From: Gaeumannomyces sp. JS-464
Taxonomy: Eukaryota > Ascomycota > Sordariomycetes > Magnaporthales > Magnaporthaceae
Length of the DNA stretch: 64,000 bases
Direction: 5' to 3'
Assembly (NCBI GenBank): GCA_002197995.1
Contig: NGZR01000002.1
Span: 2,356,001 to 2,420,000 of the forward strand
Under the pieces are notes generated by a model. It was not told the DNA's origin and did no database searches. It worked only from the letters and a program-made list of their open reading frames with translations. This document shows positions 23,940 to 36,615 of the stretch, one piece after another. The position numbers and the translations under genes are program-made. Each line of letters begins with the position of its first letter. The stretch's first letter is position 1.

Positions 23940-26900
23940 AGGAAACGAGTAGCTTTTAACACGAGTTTTAGTTAAAAAAAAGCGCCGTAATAACGGAATA
24001 AATTAATAACCGGAAAATTACATATTAAAAAGTGGAAAAACGAGTTAAAAAAATTAAACGTAATATAAATAGCCTTTTATTTTTGGTATTAGCATTGCTC
24101 GATTTCGCTAAATTCGTAAACGTATAAGTAAATTCCGGTTGCGAATATTATGCGGCGATAAGCGAAAATTTCGCGGTAAAAATCGGGGTTAAGCGTTTAT
24201 AGTTTTAAATACCGCGCTAACTCGGCATAATTTTAAAACGCACACCGTTAGTAATTAGCTAAATTGTTAAATGCAAAATAAATTTAAACGGCTAAGTATT
24301 TTTTGCTTTATTTTATATTATTTTAGGAATGCTTAAAAATGTTATTTTGGGATTACTATGGATAAAGTATAACCGCGTAAAATTAAACGCGGCGGGTAGC
24401 TTTTTTTAAATAGGGGCAGTACGAAATATGGTGGTTTAAAAATTATACGCCCGATTAAAAAGCGGTAAATAATTAGCATTGGTAATTGGTAGCGTTTTCG
24501 CGGCAATATGCCGAAAATAACGTTAAAGTTTAGCCTAAAATTACGAGTTTACCGCTACGTTATTAAAGGAAATAATATAAATTTTATAAGCGATAGTAAT
24601 AATTACGGAATAAAAACCAATTACGTTTAAATTATTTTTAAAATTGCGGGATTTCGCGGATTTTTTCGATAAAAGCAAAGCATTGGTTTTATTTTCCTAC
24701 CGAAAAAATTTAAACCATTACATTCGGTTAAAAACAAATAATAACGGAAATAAATCGAAATTATTTTAAAACCGACTTTATAGCATGTTTTAAAATTAAC
24801 TTTTAAAATTACGCCGATAAATTACAAATTTAATAAATAAAGGGTGGATTTAAACTTGTTTTTCGCTAACGGTAGCGCTAATGCTAATAGTGAAAAAGCC
24901 GACGGGTAGCTAGCGTTTATGCGTAAATTACAAAGCATTTAACGCGATTACGTTATAAAATCGGTACTTATTTCTATTAGTAAAAAAAACGCTTTGTTTT
25001 TTAGCCGAAGCGAAATGGTTTACCAAAGTTAACGTTTAAGCCGCATTTTATAAAATACGAATGGCAAAAAAAAAACGAACATTTAATAGCTTTCCGTATA
25101 CGGTTCGGTTTGTTCGAATGGCTAATATGCTTATTCGGGTTAGCAAACGTTCCGGTTACCTTTTAACGTTATATTAACGGCGTATTAGGAGATATTATGG
25201 ACGATTACGTGTTAGTATATTTGGATAACGTATTGATTTTTTTTCGGGGTTGCGAAAAAACCATATAAGTAAAGTTCAAAAAATGTTCCAAAGGTTGCGA
25301 AAAGCCGGGTTAAATTTGGATTTAAAAAAAGCGAATTCGCGGTATAAAAATTTAAATACCTCGGTTTTATTATTAAAGTAAATAAAGGAATTTAAACGGA
25401 TTTGGAAAAGGTTCGCGCTATTTAAAAATGGAAAGCGTTTAAAAAACTTAAAAGTTTTTAAAGCTTTTTAAAATTCGCTAACTTTTACCGAGATTTTATT
25501 AATAAATATTTCGATTTAGCTGTATTATTAATAGCGTTAATAAAAAAGGAATCCCGTTTAATTAAATTAAATAAATCGATGCGGCATTCGAAAAGCTTAA
25601 ATTGGTTTTTATATAAGCTCCGGTATTAGCGTAATAAAACCCCGATTTGGATATAAAGGTTAAAGCAAATTGCTTAAGCGCGGCATTTAAAGGTTGCTTT
25701 TCTTAATTAAGCAAAAATGGGATTTAACGTTTAATTGCGTTCCACTTAGCTAAATTAAAAAACAACTAGCGGAATTATATTATCCACGATAAAAAATTAC
25801 TAGCCGTAATCGTTTATATTAAAACATAGGAATTAAAATTTCGCAACGTGCGAAAGCTATTCCTAATTTAAATAAATTATAAAGCTTTGGAATACTTTTC
25901 CAAATTACGGGAAATTTCCGAACGATAAATGCGTTAAGCAAAAACCTTATCCAAATTCGATTACAATTTGTAATATAGGCTAAAAAAGCATACCACCCTC
26001 CCGAACGTTTTATCGCGAAAAAAGCAAAACGAGTTAATAAAACCTCGTAAAACGATAGTGCTTTACTTAACTTATTTCGCGATAACTTTAGCCCCGATAC
26101 GAACTTTAAAAAATATAACGTCGAAAGCGACAAACGTTCGTTTTAAGTCCGGTATTTTACTAAAAGGCATACAGCTTTTTCGCGAAACAAATATCGCGGA
26201 ACTTTAAAAAAAAGCGTTACGCCGAAATTATAGCTATTTAACGAAATTTAACGTGATAATAGCAAACGTACGGAGGTTTTTACCCGCCGCCGATATAAAA
26301 GCACAAATTATAAATTGCTTTATTAATGCGCAAAAAGCTTTGCAATATAAAAAAACGTTTATAATTATTAACGTGGGAATTATTAATAACCATTGTAATA
26401 TAAAAAGTGCACGCGTTGCTAATCGTGGGATATACGGGCAAAAATAACACGTTTAAAATATTATGCCGTAATTACCACTAAAAAAGGATATTACGAAACG
26501 TAGCGCGCTTTATGCGTAATTACAATATTTGCCGAAAGTCCCGGCTTTTAAAGCTAGCGAAATAAAGCTTTTTGCGCTTTTTTCCCGTACTAAACTAATA
26601 TTGGAAAACCATTTTTATTAATTTTATAACGAAATTGCCGGTAAACGAAGGAAACCCGAAATATTTAATAGTAATTACGGATAAGCTATTAAAATACGTC
26701 CAATTCGAAGCAATGTATATTATAAATGCTAAAAAATGTGCAATACGGTTTTAAAATATATGGTAAAAGTTTCGGGGTTTCCCCGATTAAATTATTTCCG
26801 ATAAAAGCTCGAATTAAATTGGGATTTTTAATTAAAACTATGTTTTTAAGTTGGTATTAACCAACTTTTATTAATAACCTTTTACTCGTAAACGAACGGA

Positions 26901-27300
26901 AATATAAAACGGGCGAATTAAAAATATAACATTATTTGCGCTATTTTATCGTTTTTTTTTTTTAAAAAAACTAAGCTTTTTATTTAAACGTTTGCTAATT
27001 AGCGTTAAATAATCGGGATTTAATCGTAACGGGCTTTAGTTCGAACCGGTTGCTATTAAAATTTAATATTAACCCCGTGTTAAAAAGCATACATATAATA
27101 AAAGCATTGGTAATAAGCGAAAAAAAGCGAGCTGTAACGTTTTTAGCACATTTAAAAAAAGGTTTAAAAATAGCCGTAACCGTAAATATACGCCTAATAA
27201 TAATAAAAGGCTAACGCGAATAAATCCCGGCGTTTAACGGAAAGGTTTAAAATAAGCGATAAAATATAACTTTTATTTCGTAATATAAAAATAAATCGTT
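23940..27300 (+). pseudogene. Gypsy pol relic: RT, RNase H, integrase
   Basis: The RT core is clear at about 25080-25270: FRIRFGLFEWLICLFGLANVPVTF (mutated PFGL.NAPATF), YINGVLGDIMDDYVLVYLDNVLIFF (expected YLDD, here YLDN after a G-to-A change). YL-GF-like and tether blocks follow at about 25330-25480. RNase H is at about 25630-25900. Integrase text is at about 26450-26720, and VITDKLLKYV near 26660-26700 corresponds to the ..SDR..... block. The order RT-RNase H-integrase defines Ty3/Gypsy. Protease should lie near 24000-24700, but I could not read an active-site motif. There are multiple stops; it is dead. Confidence 0.75.
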
Positions 27301-27499
27301 TTAGCAAAAAGCTAAACTAAATAGCGGATAAATTCGAAATAATAGCGGTATTTAACCTATTTAATATTATATTAAACGTACCGAAAGGCATTTACTTTAA
27401 CTTTTATGTAAAATTAGTGTAACGTATAGCAAATAACCCGTTTTTAAATTAAAAAAAAATAAACACGCGACCTGGCTTAATATTAATGCCATTTCCCGA

Positions 27500-29800
27500 A
27501 AACGGGGAATTTTAAAACGAATTTTTAATGGAAAAGATTTTAGCTATTAAAAACGCAAAAAAAAGGGGAAAAAATAAGCATTAGTAAAATGGACCGGTTA
27601 CGATAAAGCGGGCTAATACCCGTTAAAAAACTTTATAAAAATAACGGCGTTAGAAAAGTTTAAAGCCTAATAAGGTAACGCCCGGAAAAATAACGGCTTA
27701 AGCTTAAAAAGCAATAAAAGCCGTAAAAAGCGTAAAGGAAAACCGCTTAAAAAATAACATAACCAAATTACGCGGTAAAAAAACAAAAAGGAAAAAGCGC
27801 AAAGCGTTAATACTAGGAAAGTTTACAAAAGCAAACTAGCCCGCATTAATATTTAATAAATACGAAAACGTTAAGCTTAAACGCCGAGTAAAGCAAAAAA
27901 AAAAAAGCGCGCCGGTTTTAACCGAAAGGGGCACGCCGGCCCGCCACGGTAAAAATAAAAAACAAAAACCCTAAGCGTTATTATAGCAATAAAAACCCAG
28001 GTTACGCTTTAACGACGGCTAGCACAAGCGTTATAAAGCTCGTTTTTCTCGTCGTCCGGCCGCTTTGCCGCCGTAAGTTAAATTAATAAAAGTAATAGCG
28101 TAAACAGTATCGTTTTTACAACGTAGCTGTTTGCCGGCGAGGTGGCCCCGGCGCGAACGAACATGCGAGTTTGAAAAACGTTATTAGTCGGGAACGACGA
28201 ACGATTACGAGGTTAAAGCGTAAATACTATAATGCCGCGGTTAGCAAAAAGCGCGGGGGCCGCGGCCGGCAAAATAGCGTAACGCTTAAAAAGCGCGGGG
28301 CGCTTATTGGCGCCTCGAATAAATTCGGTAAGCAAATCGACCGCGGAAAGCAAACGGTCCGTTTGCGCTTTTTAACGGCGCGAAGCCTTTTTATTAGCAC
28401 GTTAGCCAAAGGTTAATACCAAAACGCGCAATGCAAAAATAAAAGCCGGAAGCGTAATTTACGTGGATAAATTGGAAACCGCGAACGAGGTAATTTTGCA
28501 TTTATTAATTGTTAGGTTTACACCGCGAGGGAATTCCAAAAATGGCGGGAAAAGCAAGGTTTTAGCCAAAAGCCGACGTTTGCTGGACCTATTGCTAAGC
28601 TTAAGCCTGGTTAGCCCGGTTTAACTTTCGCTATTAACGTTAATAAGCAAAAAGAAACTCCCGGGTTAAAACGGAGCGCCGACTTTTACCGGAAATAACA
28701 CCTTTGTATTTATAATGCGCGTCGCCCGCGGTAAAAGTAAGCATATCGCGATAAATACGGCGTAAACTCGGCGAAAAGGCATAAGCTTTGTTTAAAGTAA
28801 CGCAAGCCTCGTTTTGCCGCGACGGTAACGATTATAAGCTTAACCAAAGCGGTGCTTGCCGTAAGCCGTTTAGCCCGTGGTTTTGGCTTTCGAAAAACAA
28901 TTGTCACATTCGAATTCGATATGGAGGGAAGCCGCGTGCTTTTCGTTATTCGAGTTTTTAAGGATTTTATTCGTATCGGTTACGCGACGCGGCCAAAGTC
29001 CTTTTTATCGCGGCGGTACTAGGGCAAAAGCGGGTTAACGGCGGCAGGTTAACGGAGCAAAACGAATTTACTTTGTTAAAAGGTTTAAATCGCCAAACTA
29101 GCGACCGAAAGGTTATTATCGCCGGAGCCAAATGCAGCAATAGTTATAACAGCGGCGAAGGGGTTAAAAACGGGCAAAGGTATAAGAAAAGCGGGTTTAA
29201 AAAAGCACAAAGCTAAAGTCGCGATAATTAAAAAACGGGCGCAAAGTAAAAGGGAAACGAGCGCGAAATTGCGGGAAATTGTTAATATTACGGGCGGAAG
29301 TGGTATACGGCGTTATAAAAACAAAAGAAAAAAAAGGGCGCAAGGTGGAAGGTTTTTATAAAAAACGCGAAATCGGGACGGAAGCCTATGGAAAGCGCGA
29401 GGGAAAAAAACTAAATATAACGCGAGGCTACGACGATTTGACAAAAACGGTAAGCGTACCCCAATTTACAAGCAACATTTAACCAAAACGGTAACGAATA
29501 GCAAATAGCCGGCTAAGCAAAGCGGGACCGATACGTTTCGAAGCGACGGTAATTAATAGGCAGCTAATTAAGTAAAGCAGCACTAATAGCCCTTCGTTGC
29601 GGCGGCGATTACCGGGCAGCTAATTAAGCTAAGCAGGGCTAATAGCTTTTAACTCGGTAATGTCCATTATACAGCGAGTTAAAACAAGTTAACCGACAGT
29701 TTTGCGATATAAAAACGCTGGTTGATAGCCGCGCATTTAAATGGGCATTCGCTAATTTAAAAGCAACGATTCGGGACGCGGCTAATACCCGAAAAAAGGG
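27500..29800 (+). other. 3' internal region of the Gypsy element, unassigned
   Basis: This region lies between the end of integrase and the 3' LTR. It is less AT-rich (28020-29800) and has short basic open stretches at 28171-28416 (81 codons, rich in R/K) and 29279-29482 (67 codons). Neither resembles a family I know, and both lie inside a RIP-inactivated element. They may be remnants of an extra ORF or UTR. Confidence 0.4.
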
Positions 29801-29804
29801 GCTA

Positions 29805-29993
29805 TGTTATGGTTCCGTGCTGGTAGTACGGGTAAAAGGCTTAAAGGTTACCTTTAAGCCGTTTTTGTGCATATATAACTAAGGATAGCTTCCGGGATTA
29901 AGCCGACTTTTTTCCTTTTTATTTCTTTTCATTTTACAAAATAATATCACTTTGGCTCCTATTGGCCACCACTTATTAGCCCAGCCTATTACA
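29805..29993 (+). repeat. 3' LTR (189 bp)
   Basis: It begins TGTTATGGTTCCGTGC and ends CCTATTACA. It retains more C and G than the 5' LTR. Confidence 0.88.
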
Positions 29994-29998
29994 TTTAG
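29994..29998. repeat. Right TTTAG target-site duplication
   Basis: tttag is identical to 22626-22630; the host pogo sequence continues directly with cgagcaattag. Confidence 0.85.
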
Positions 29999-30378
29999 CG
30001 AGCAATTAGTTAGCTATATTTTTAACATTAAAAGGCCGGGGAGGAAATGCGCGAAAATCCAGCTTAAATATGTATTTAACAAGCGCTTTTTTTTCGGATT
30101 CCGCTAATTTCCGTAATTTAGGCATGTTATCGCGTTAAATAGGTCGGCTGGCGCGTCGGTCGCGCATAGTGGATTTAGAAATATCGTAAATTTTAACTAC
30201 TAAACGTAAACTTAATTTACAAGTAAATTAAATTATTTGTATAATAAAAATTTTAGCTTTTTTTAATGTCGATGCTATTTATAGTTGTTAAAAAATTAAA
30301 GTTAAAAGTGGGAAACGCGTGTCGCGATAAAAAATGCGCGATTTGGTAATATGCGCGACTTGCTAATAAACCACGTTA

Positions 30379-32284
30379 TTTTTATCCGCATTTATAAAAG
30401 CTATTAAAGCTTTTTTTTTTTTAAAGCACGATTTTACTTTAAAACTACTTTTTTTTTAAGCTTTTAGCTTTTTTCGTCGGCTCGTTTTTTTTTAGCTAAA
30501 AAGGGAATTCTTCGCTATTAAAACCGGCCCCGCGAATAGCCGTCTTTTTTTTTTAAAGCGGGTTGTTAACTTGTAAAAGCATTTCGCTTAATAATAACTT
30601 GCACCGTAACGCAAATAACGGCTTTGCTTTTAGCGGCGGTTTTTTTCTTTTTGGAAAACCTATTAGGCTCGGCAAAAGCCGCTTTTTCGGGCTTTATTAG
30701 CACTTTTTCTTCGGGCGCCCCCGCGGCTTCCACGCTTTCGCCCGCCGACTTTTGCCACGTTTATTACCACATCGCCGTTAAAATTTCGGGTAACGTTATT
30801 ATTAGTAAAGTCCGTTATAATAGCAACGGGTTTTCGGGCGGGGTTAAATGGGCTGCCTTATTAAGGGTTTTAACCATGCCTTGCCTTTTATCCTTTGTTC
30901 CTTTTTTTCCGTTTTTAGCGCTCCTTTTTTAAATTTAAAATTTGCTAAATGCGTTCCCATCTTACTGCCCGGGCGTAAAGCTCGGCCAAATATACGTAAT
31001 ACTCGTTTAAAGGTTTAATAACCGCTAAAGCGTTTGCGAAATTGCGGCTAAAAAATCCTTTTAAAAAAACGAGTTTAAACTTGTTTCCTAAGCATTACTA
31101 CCAGCCCGGCTTAGCACGTTTTCGAATATTAGGCCGAACTTGCTAAAAAATTAGCCCTTTTCCTATTTAAAAGCTCGCAGTTATATTTGCGCGGCCATTT
31201 TATTTTAAACGATGCCGAACGTGGAATAAAATTTATTAATATATTTCGTAAAGTTGTACTTCGCATTTTTGCCTCCCGTTTCGAAAAATTGCTCCATTTG
31301 CTTTTTACGCGATTAAAAAAGCGTTTAATAAATTTCGTACCAGGTTTTTATATCGCTACTTAGCAACTTTTATTTTTATTTATGTTAAACTTAAAAATTA
31401 GCTTTTTTATATAGGAATGGAATAGAACTTACGCTCCGTTTTAAATAAACCATTTCGTTAGCTTTTTTTTATAATCCTTATTTAAATCGGGTCGCTCGTT
31501 TTCGTTTAGCTTTAAAAGTAAAACTCTTTTCCGGTTAAGCGATGCTTAGCAACCATTACGGCTTTAACTAAAGCTATAATTGCTTATTCCATGCTTTAAA
31601 ATAGCGTTATTTAAAAAACTTCGCTAAATAGGTTAAACGTTATAATATCCGCTATATCCTTTCTCGATTTAGGAGGGTTTTTTTTTAAAAACCCTAATTA
31701 AGCCTTTTTATTTTGCTCGGTTTTAAGCTTTTTAGCGGCGGCTATTTCCGCTTCCAGCTAAACGCTAGCAGCGGCCTCGTCCTTTTCTTTTCCGCTTATT
31801 TTTCCCTTTCCGCTTATTCGAATAAGGCCTAAAAGAAACGTCCTTTTTATAGCGCGTTAAACTTTTTTTGTAATTTCCTCGAGCTTTTTCCGGCGTAGTG
31901 GGAGCCGCCCGTGAATTAGCAAGGGCTGCCTCGCTCGACGAGTCGCTTTTTAACGATCAGCTCCCGTAAAACTGTCGTCGTCGGGAACTAAAAACGTTCG
32001 TGGCCGTTTTTTTAGTTAGCGACGGCGATATCCGCGCTCGCTTTTGCGTATTCCTTTTTGGTAGTTTATATAAAAGTCCTACGACGTAATACACGTTTGT
32101 AAAAACTTTAGTAAATTAACAAACCACGAAAGCTAGGAAATGAAAAGGGCTATTCCGCAAATCCAAAAGCGGATCCGGCTATATACTGGTGGTAGCTAAT
32201 GCGTTAATGTGGCGCGCTCCGGTAGGCTACCAGCCACGGGCCGGAGCCCGTGGCTGCACAATGGGAACCGACCTTTTAATAATT
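30379..32284 (-). pseudogene. Gag-like retroelement relic, minus strand
   Basis: On the minus strand at about 30930-31250 the text FLKGFFSRNFANALAVIKPLNEYYVYLAELYARAVRWE resembles the C-terminal capsid segment of Gypsy gag (FI.GL......L......Y......A...E). There is no zinc knuckle that I can confirm. A 102-codon plus-strand open stretch at 30624-30932 is hydrophobic/serine-rich and overlaps this region on the opposite strand; I treat it as a by-product. Composition is less AT-rich at 30480-30950 and 31700-32030. The family is inferred and the limits are arbitrary. Confidence 0.4.
32231..32256. repeat. GC-rich perfect hairpin (11-bp stem, 4-nt loop)
   Basis: CAGCCACGGGC, loop cgga, GCCCGTGGCTG. 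It stands out against AT-rich surroundings and lies 30-50 bp before the pogo fragment at 32285. It could be the terminus of an unrecognised element. Confidence 0.8.
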
Positions 32285-32534
32285 GTCGTGTTAAGCAGGT
32301 TAGCCGCGCTTTTAACGCGTTAAAATCGATTTCGCAACCGAATAAATTTTCGCAACTTTTTAAATGTTTAGTTTTAAATTGTATTGCAAAGTTTAAAAGG
32401 TAAGCATTACCCGGCTTTCGTCGTTTCCTATTAACATTGTTATAAATAAAGGAATTGTAGCGAAAAAAATAGTGTCGCGTAGTTGCGTATTGTAACCCAT
32501 TCGTTAATATAACCCACTTATTAATAAACCACGT
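32285..32534 (-). mobile_element. Pogo/Fot1-like transposon, terminal fragment E
   Basis: About 250 bp match the right end of copies A and B (tgttaagcaggtt..gcttttaacgcgttaaa, then attacccggctttcgtcgtttcc). It ends ...ccacgt with TA at 32535-32536. The rest of the element is absent. Confidence 0.75.
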
Positions 32535-32536
32535 TA

Positions 32537-35500
32537 ATTAATGTTTATTATATTAAAACTAAAAATTCGTTTAGTTTTTTAACTAGGATTACGCGGGTTT
32601 ATTCCGGTATATTAACTTTATAATTTAATCGACGGTTAAAAGCGTTTACCCGTCCGTTTTTTAATCCTTTTCGGTATTTTATTCAAACGTTATAGTTTTA
32701 AAAAAACTCGTTTTAATAAACTTGTTTGTTTAAGTTTTTACTAACAGTAAAGTGCGATAAGTTTTTATAATTATATATATTATAATTTAATATTAGCTTT
32801 ATACAAATATAATTGCCATTTTTTAAAAGCTCGGATAATTACGAAAACTTTTTATTTTAAATTTAGTAATTTAGTTTAAATTTGTTAAACTTTTGCGAAA
32901 AAATGCATACGGGTATAGTTTTCTTGGTTATTTTTTTTCGAATTGTTTTCCAATCGCGTAATTCGACGCGTTAGTTTTTACTTCGAAAGGTTTACGCAAG
33001 TTTAACATTACTAATATTAGTTTTTCCGTTACGGCGTTTTATAATAATGAAAGCTTTTGATTTTTATTTTTCCTAATGGAATTAAACGTCGTTTTTAGTA
33101 AATTCGTAAATAGTGCAGCTTTTTGCTATAACTTTAAGTAAACCGTTTGTAAAAGTTTACGATTTTAAAAACTTTTATATTGTTTAACGTTTTTAAATAA
33201 AGGCTAGTTTTTAATTTTTTAAACTTTTTAAAGTTTATCCAATTTGTTTTAATGTAATTACAAAACCTAAAAAGCGATTTTTTTAAGTGTGCTACATATG
33301 TTTTTCTGGTTTAATAAAAGTTTTATTTCGAATAACTTTTAAAGCATTTTAAACACGTAATGCTTATGTTTTTTAATGTTTTCGAAAAACGAAAATATCG
33401 TTTAAATATGCGAATACGAAAACATTAAAATATTTGCGTAATATATAGTCGATTATTTTTTAAATGTAGCTAATTTATTAGTAAAACTAAAAAGTATTAT
33501 TAAAAACTCGTAGCATTTAAATTTTTTTTAAAAGCCGTTAACACTTTTAGCCCTTTTTAATTTATAATAAGTTATACGCTTACGTAAGTTTAAAGCCGTA
33601 AAATACTAGGCTTTTTAAGTATTTTTTTAGCTCGTTAATAAAAACAAAAAATATCTATTTTTATAATAGTTCCGTTTAACGGTCGGTAATTAATACATAT
33701 TCGTTCCGTTTTATTTTTTTTTATTTTTTAAAAGACTTTATATCCTATTAAAAAGTTAAAAGGTTTAATAAACCCTTTTAAAGTTTTTCTTAGCTGTTTT
33801 TTAGCACTTTTTATTGCTAAAGCTAAATTAATATACTTTTTGATATTTAAATTACGCTTTAATTTAAATTTCATTTTATCGAACGTTTGTATTTAAAAAT
33901 ACGATTGTTAAGTTTTTTTAAATAACTTTTAATATTTAAAGTACTTTTTTAAAACGTTTTTTATTCGTTATAACGAAATTCGCTCGTTCGCTTAGCTTAA
34001 CGTCGTTAAATAATTGCGATTTCGCCGTTGTCGTTTACCAGGGCTAATTGTTTTATTTTACCACCGTTATAACTGCTTTTTATAGCATCGCATGTATATT
34101 ATTCGAAGTTCGTAATTATTAAACTTTTTCGTTTATTAATAGCTTTTCTTATTAAATTTAGCTAGTAGCCTAATTTATTTATAAGTTATGCTTTTTAAAT
34201 AAAAAAATATTTAAAATTACATTTTTCTTTCCTATGTTTATAATATTTAAAGTAACTTAAAAATTCCTTCGTTAAAATCGAAATTTAAAATAATTAATTT
34301 TTGTGTTAATTTTTTCATTATTATACGTAATTGGTTTTTTTTATAATGTTTAAACTATACGGTCGCTTTTTTTTATATTTAAAAGCCGTATTTTTTTACC
34401 GCTTTTAGCGAAAGGTAGTTGTTTTACACCCCGTTATCGATTATAACTCGTAGCTTTTTTCCTTAATGCTACAATTTTACTATTATATGCTAGTATCAAT
34501 CGGTATTTATTATAAATAAGGTTTTTAATTATTATTGTAATTTCCGCCGTGCTTTTAATTCGGGTGGATTTTTTATTTCTTGTTTTAAGTGCTTTTCCCA
34601 CGTTTTTAAACATCCTAAACCGTATTAACCTATCGGTTTAAACCCGTGCTTTTTCTTTTATATGCATTTTGCATTTCAGTTTGTTATAAAAATAATATGT
34701 TAAAAGCTTTAACATATATATTATAAAGTACGATAGTAAAAATGCAAAGGTTATTACGGATTATTAATAGTTTATTAATTGGAATTTCTATTTTAAAAGC
34801 TGCTAATCCTTTTTTAAATGCTTAACCGGCTTTTCTTTTTTTTTCTTTTTAAAAAAAGTCGTTTTTTAACTTAACCGCTAAATGCTATTAGCATTCGTTT
34901 TGCGTGCATTTTACTTAAAAAAGCTCGATATGTTTTATCGATCCGACGTATAAGTTTAAGTGGTTTAACGGGTGCGTTTTAGCTTGCCGCGGGCTTTTTT
35001 TTAAATACGTCGTTATACGATTTTCCGTAGTATGTAACGGTTTGGTCGTTTTGGAACTAATTTAAAAACTAGCCGTTATCGCTAAAAGCTAGTTTTATAT
35101 GCATAATTTTTCCGATAAGCTTAAGTTAATTTTAAAACCATTAGTTATTTTTTAACAGTTTAAACGAAATGTAAGCTTTGCTAGTATTAAATTTAAAGTT
35201 TGTTATTTAAGTTTCGACTTTTTTTTTAGCTTTTTATTAAGTAAGTTTAGCTTAATAGTTCGCGATTAATTTTGTTATTAATATTTAAAAAGCTTTTTTT
35301 TCGCTTTCGCTTAGTAAAGATTTATACCTTACATTTAAATTTGAATTACTTTTTACAACGTTTGTTTTTTTAATTTTACACGCGATTTAAGCGATAACGT
35401 TATTTTTTTCTTCGAACTTTATAAGTTCGGAAATAACGCGTTATCCTTTTTCGTTATCGTATTTAAATCGAATGGGGCTTTTGCTAAGTTTTTTGCGTAT

Positions 35501-36615
35501 TATAGCCACCTTTTTCCAAAAGTACTATTCCGATGTTTTTTTGTTAAACTAATGCATAAAACACAAATTGTCGTAATAATAAGTTTAATTAAACGCTACC
35601 CCGGGATACAAGTCGCTATTATTTTTAATGTCCTTTTTTCGGGTTACTATTATTTGGCGTTCGTTACGCTATCGGCAGTTTTTTTAATGTAACCCGTTTG
35701 GCTGCATTTAAAGCATTTCCCGTTTTTAAAGTTTTAAAACCTAACTTTTTTTTTAATGCGTAATTCCCGCATTAAGGTTTATAAATTTTTAACGCTATAA
35801 ATTGTTAGTATTTAGCTTTTCTTTATTTAGCTTTGCTTTGTACTACCGTTTTAGGTTGTTATTTTTTTTTAAAACTTGGGTTTATATAACTTATCGCTAA
35901 TTTTAACGGTTATCGTAACGTATTTAGTTAAAGTATCCAGCCTTTTAACTTTAGCCATTTTATTTTTTACGTCGTTTTGCAAGCCGTTATAAAAATAAGT
36001 TATTTTAATTAGTTCGATTTAGTTAAATTTATTAACAAATCGCTGGAATTCCGAAATATAAACGGACGCCGCTCCTTTTTATTAAAGTTAAAATAGCTTT
36101 TTTTTCAACCACTCGCTTTTCGTCGATTTATTTAAACATTTTAGCGATTTTTTTCGAAACCGGTCGAAATTTACGAATACGATTTTCGTATTTTCCTTAA
36201 ACGCGTTCTATTTTTTTTTAAATAATTTGTTTAAATGGGCTTAAACTAGTTTTTAATTTTGCTATCGAAACGGGTGGCGGTATAAGCAACCTTTTGTTTT
36301 TTTCGTTCGAAATGGGCTTAGTAAAACAAAAAATACCATTTGCATTCGGTAAGGAAAATCCTTAGCTTTTCGTTTTTGCTATCGTATTTGTTAAGCGTAA
36401 GGAATTCGTACGTAGGTAGTATAAGTTTCGGTTAATTGTTTTTACTTATTTTAAACTTTTTGGTTATAATTTTAAAAAAGTTAAAAGCATTAAACGCGGT
36501 ATATGTTACCTTGTTATATTTAAAGCTAAAAGGTAACGTCGTCGCGTTAGTTTTTAAAATCGCTATAATTGTACTGTTCGTACTTCCGGTAAGTGCTAAA
36601 CAGGATTAGTTAAAA
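32537..36615 (-). mobile_element. Ty3/Gypsy relic, minus strand, gag to integrase
   Basis: On the minus strand, a CCHC knuckle KCFKCSQTGYI lies near 35690-35735 (gag end). The RT box ERICINYRPLNG lies near 33665-33710. RNase H/integrase sequence related to the + strand chromovirus and to 20235-21148 fills about 33200-32540. The order runs right to left, consistent with the LTR at 36616-37141 being its 5' LTR. No 3' LTR is found, because the left end is cut off at the pogo fragment. Stops occur everywhere. This is a separate copy from the other two Gypsy elements, since its LTR is unlike the 189-bp LTR. Confidence 0.7.

Larger units (their letters stand above)
22631..29993 (+). mobile_element. 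Complete Ty3/Gypsy retrotransposon, RIP-inactivated
   Basis: This is a 7363-bp element with 189-bp LTRs (22631-22819 and 29805-29993), each TG...CA, and a 5-bp duplication TTTAG. A purine-rich gaaaaaagggg lies just before the 3' LTR, as expected for a polypurine tract. Gag and pol (RT, RNase H, integrase in Gypsy order) lie on the + strand but are interrupted by stops throughout. The two LTRs differ at roughly two dozen sites, all transitions, as RIP predicts. The stretch from 27500 to 29800 is less AT-rich and codes for nothing I recognise. Confidence 0.88.
21151..30376 (-). mobile_element. Pogo/Fot1-like transposon copy C, split by an LTR element
   Basis: The left part is 21151-22630 (starting acgtaatccattag after TA at 21149-21150). 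The right part is 29999-30376 (ending ccacgt before TA at 30377-30378). Together they are 1858 bp, the family length. A 7363-bp LTR retrotransposon occupies the gap with a TTTAG duplication; rejoining the flanks gives gcgtttagcgagcaat, matching gcgttcggcgagcaat in copy B. The subterminal sequence differs from copies A and B, marking a subfamily shared with the copies at 44196 and 46605. The transposase is dead. Confidence 0.85.
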
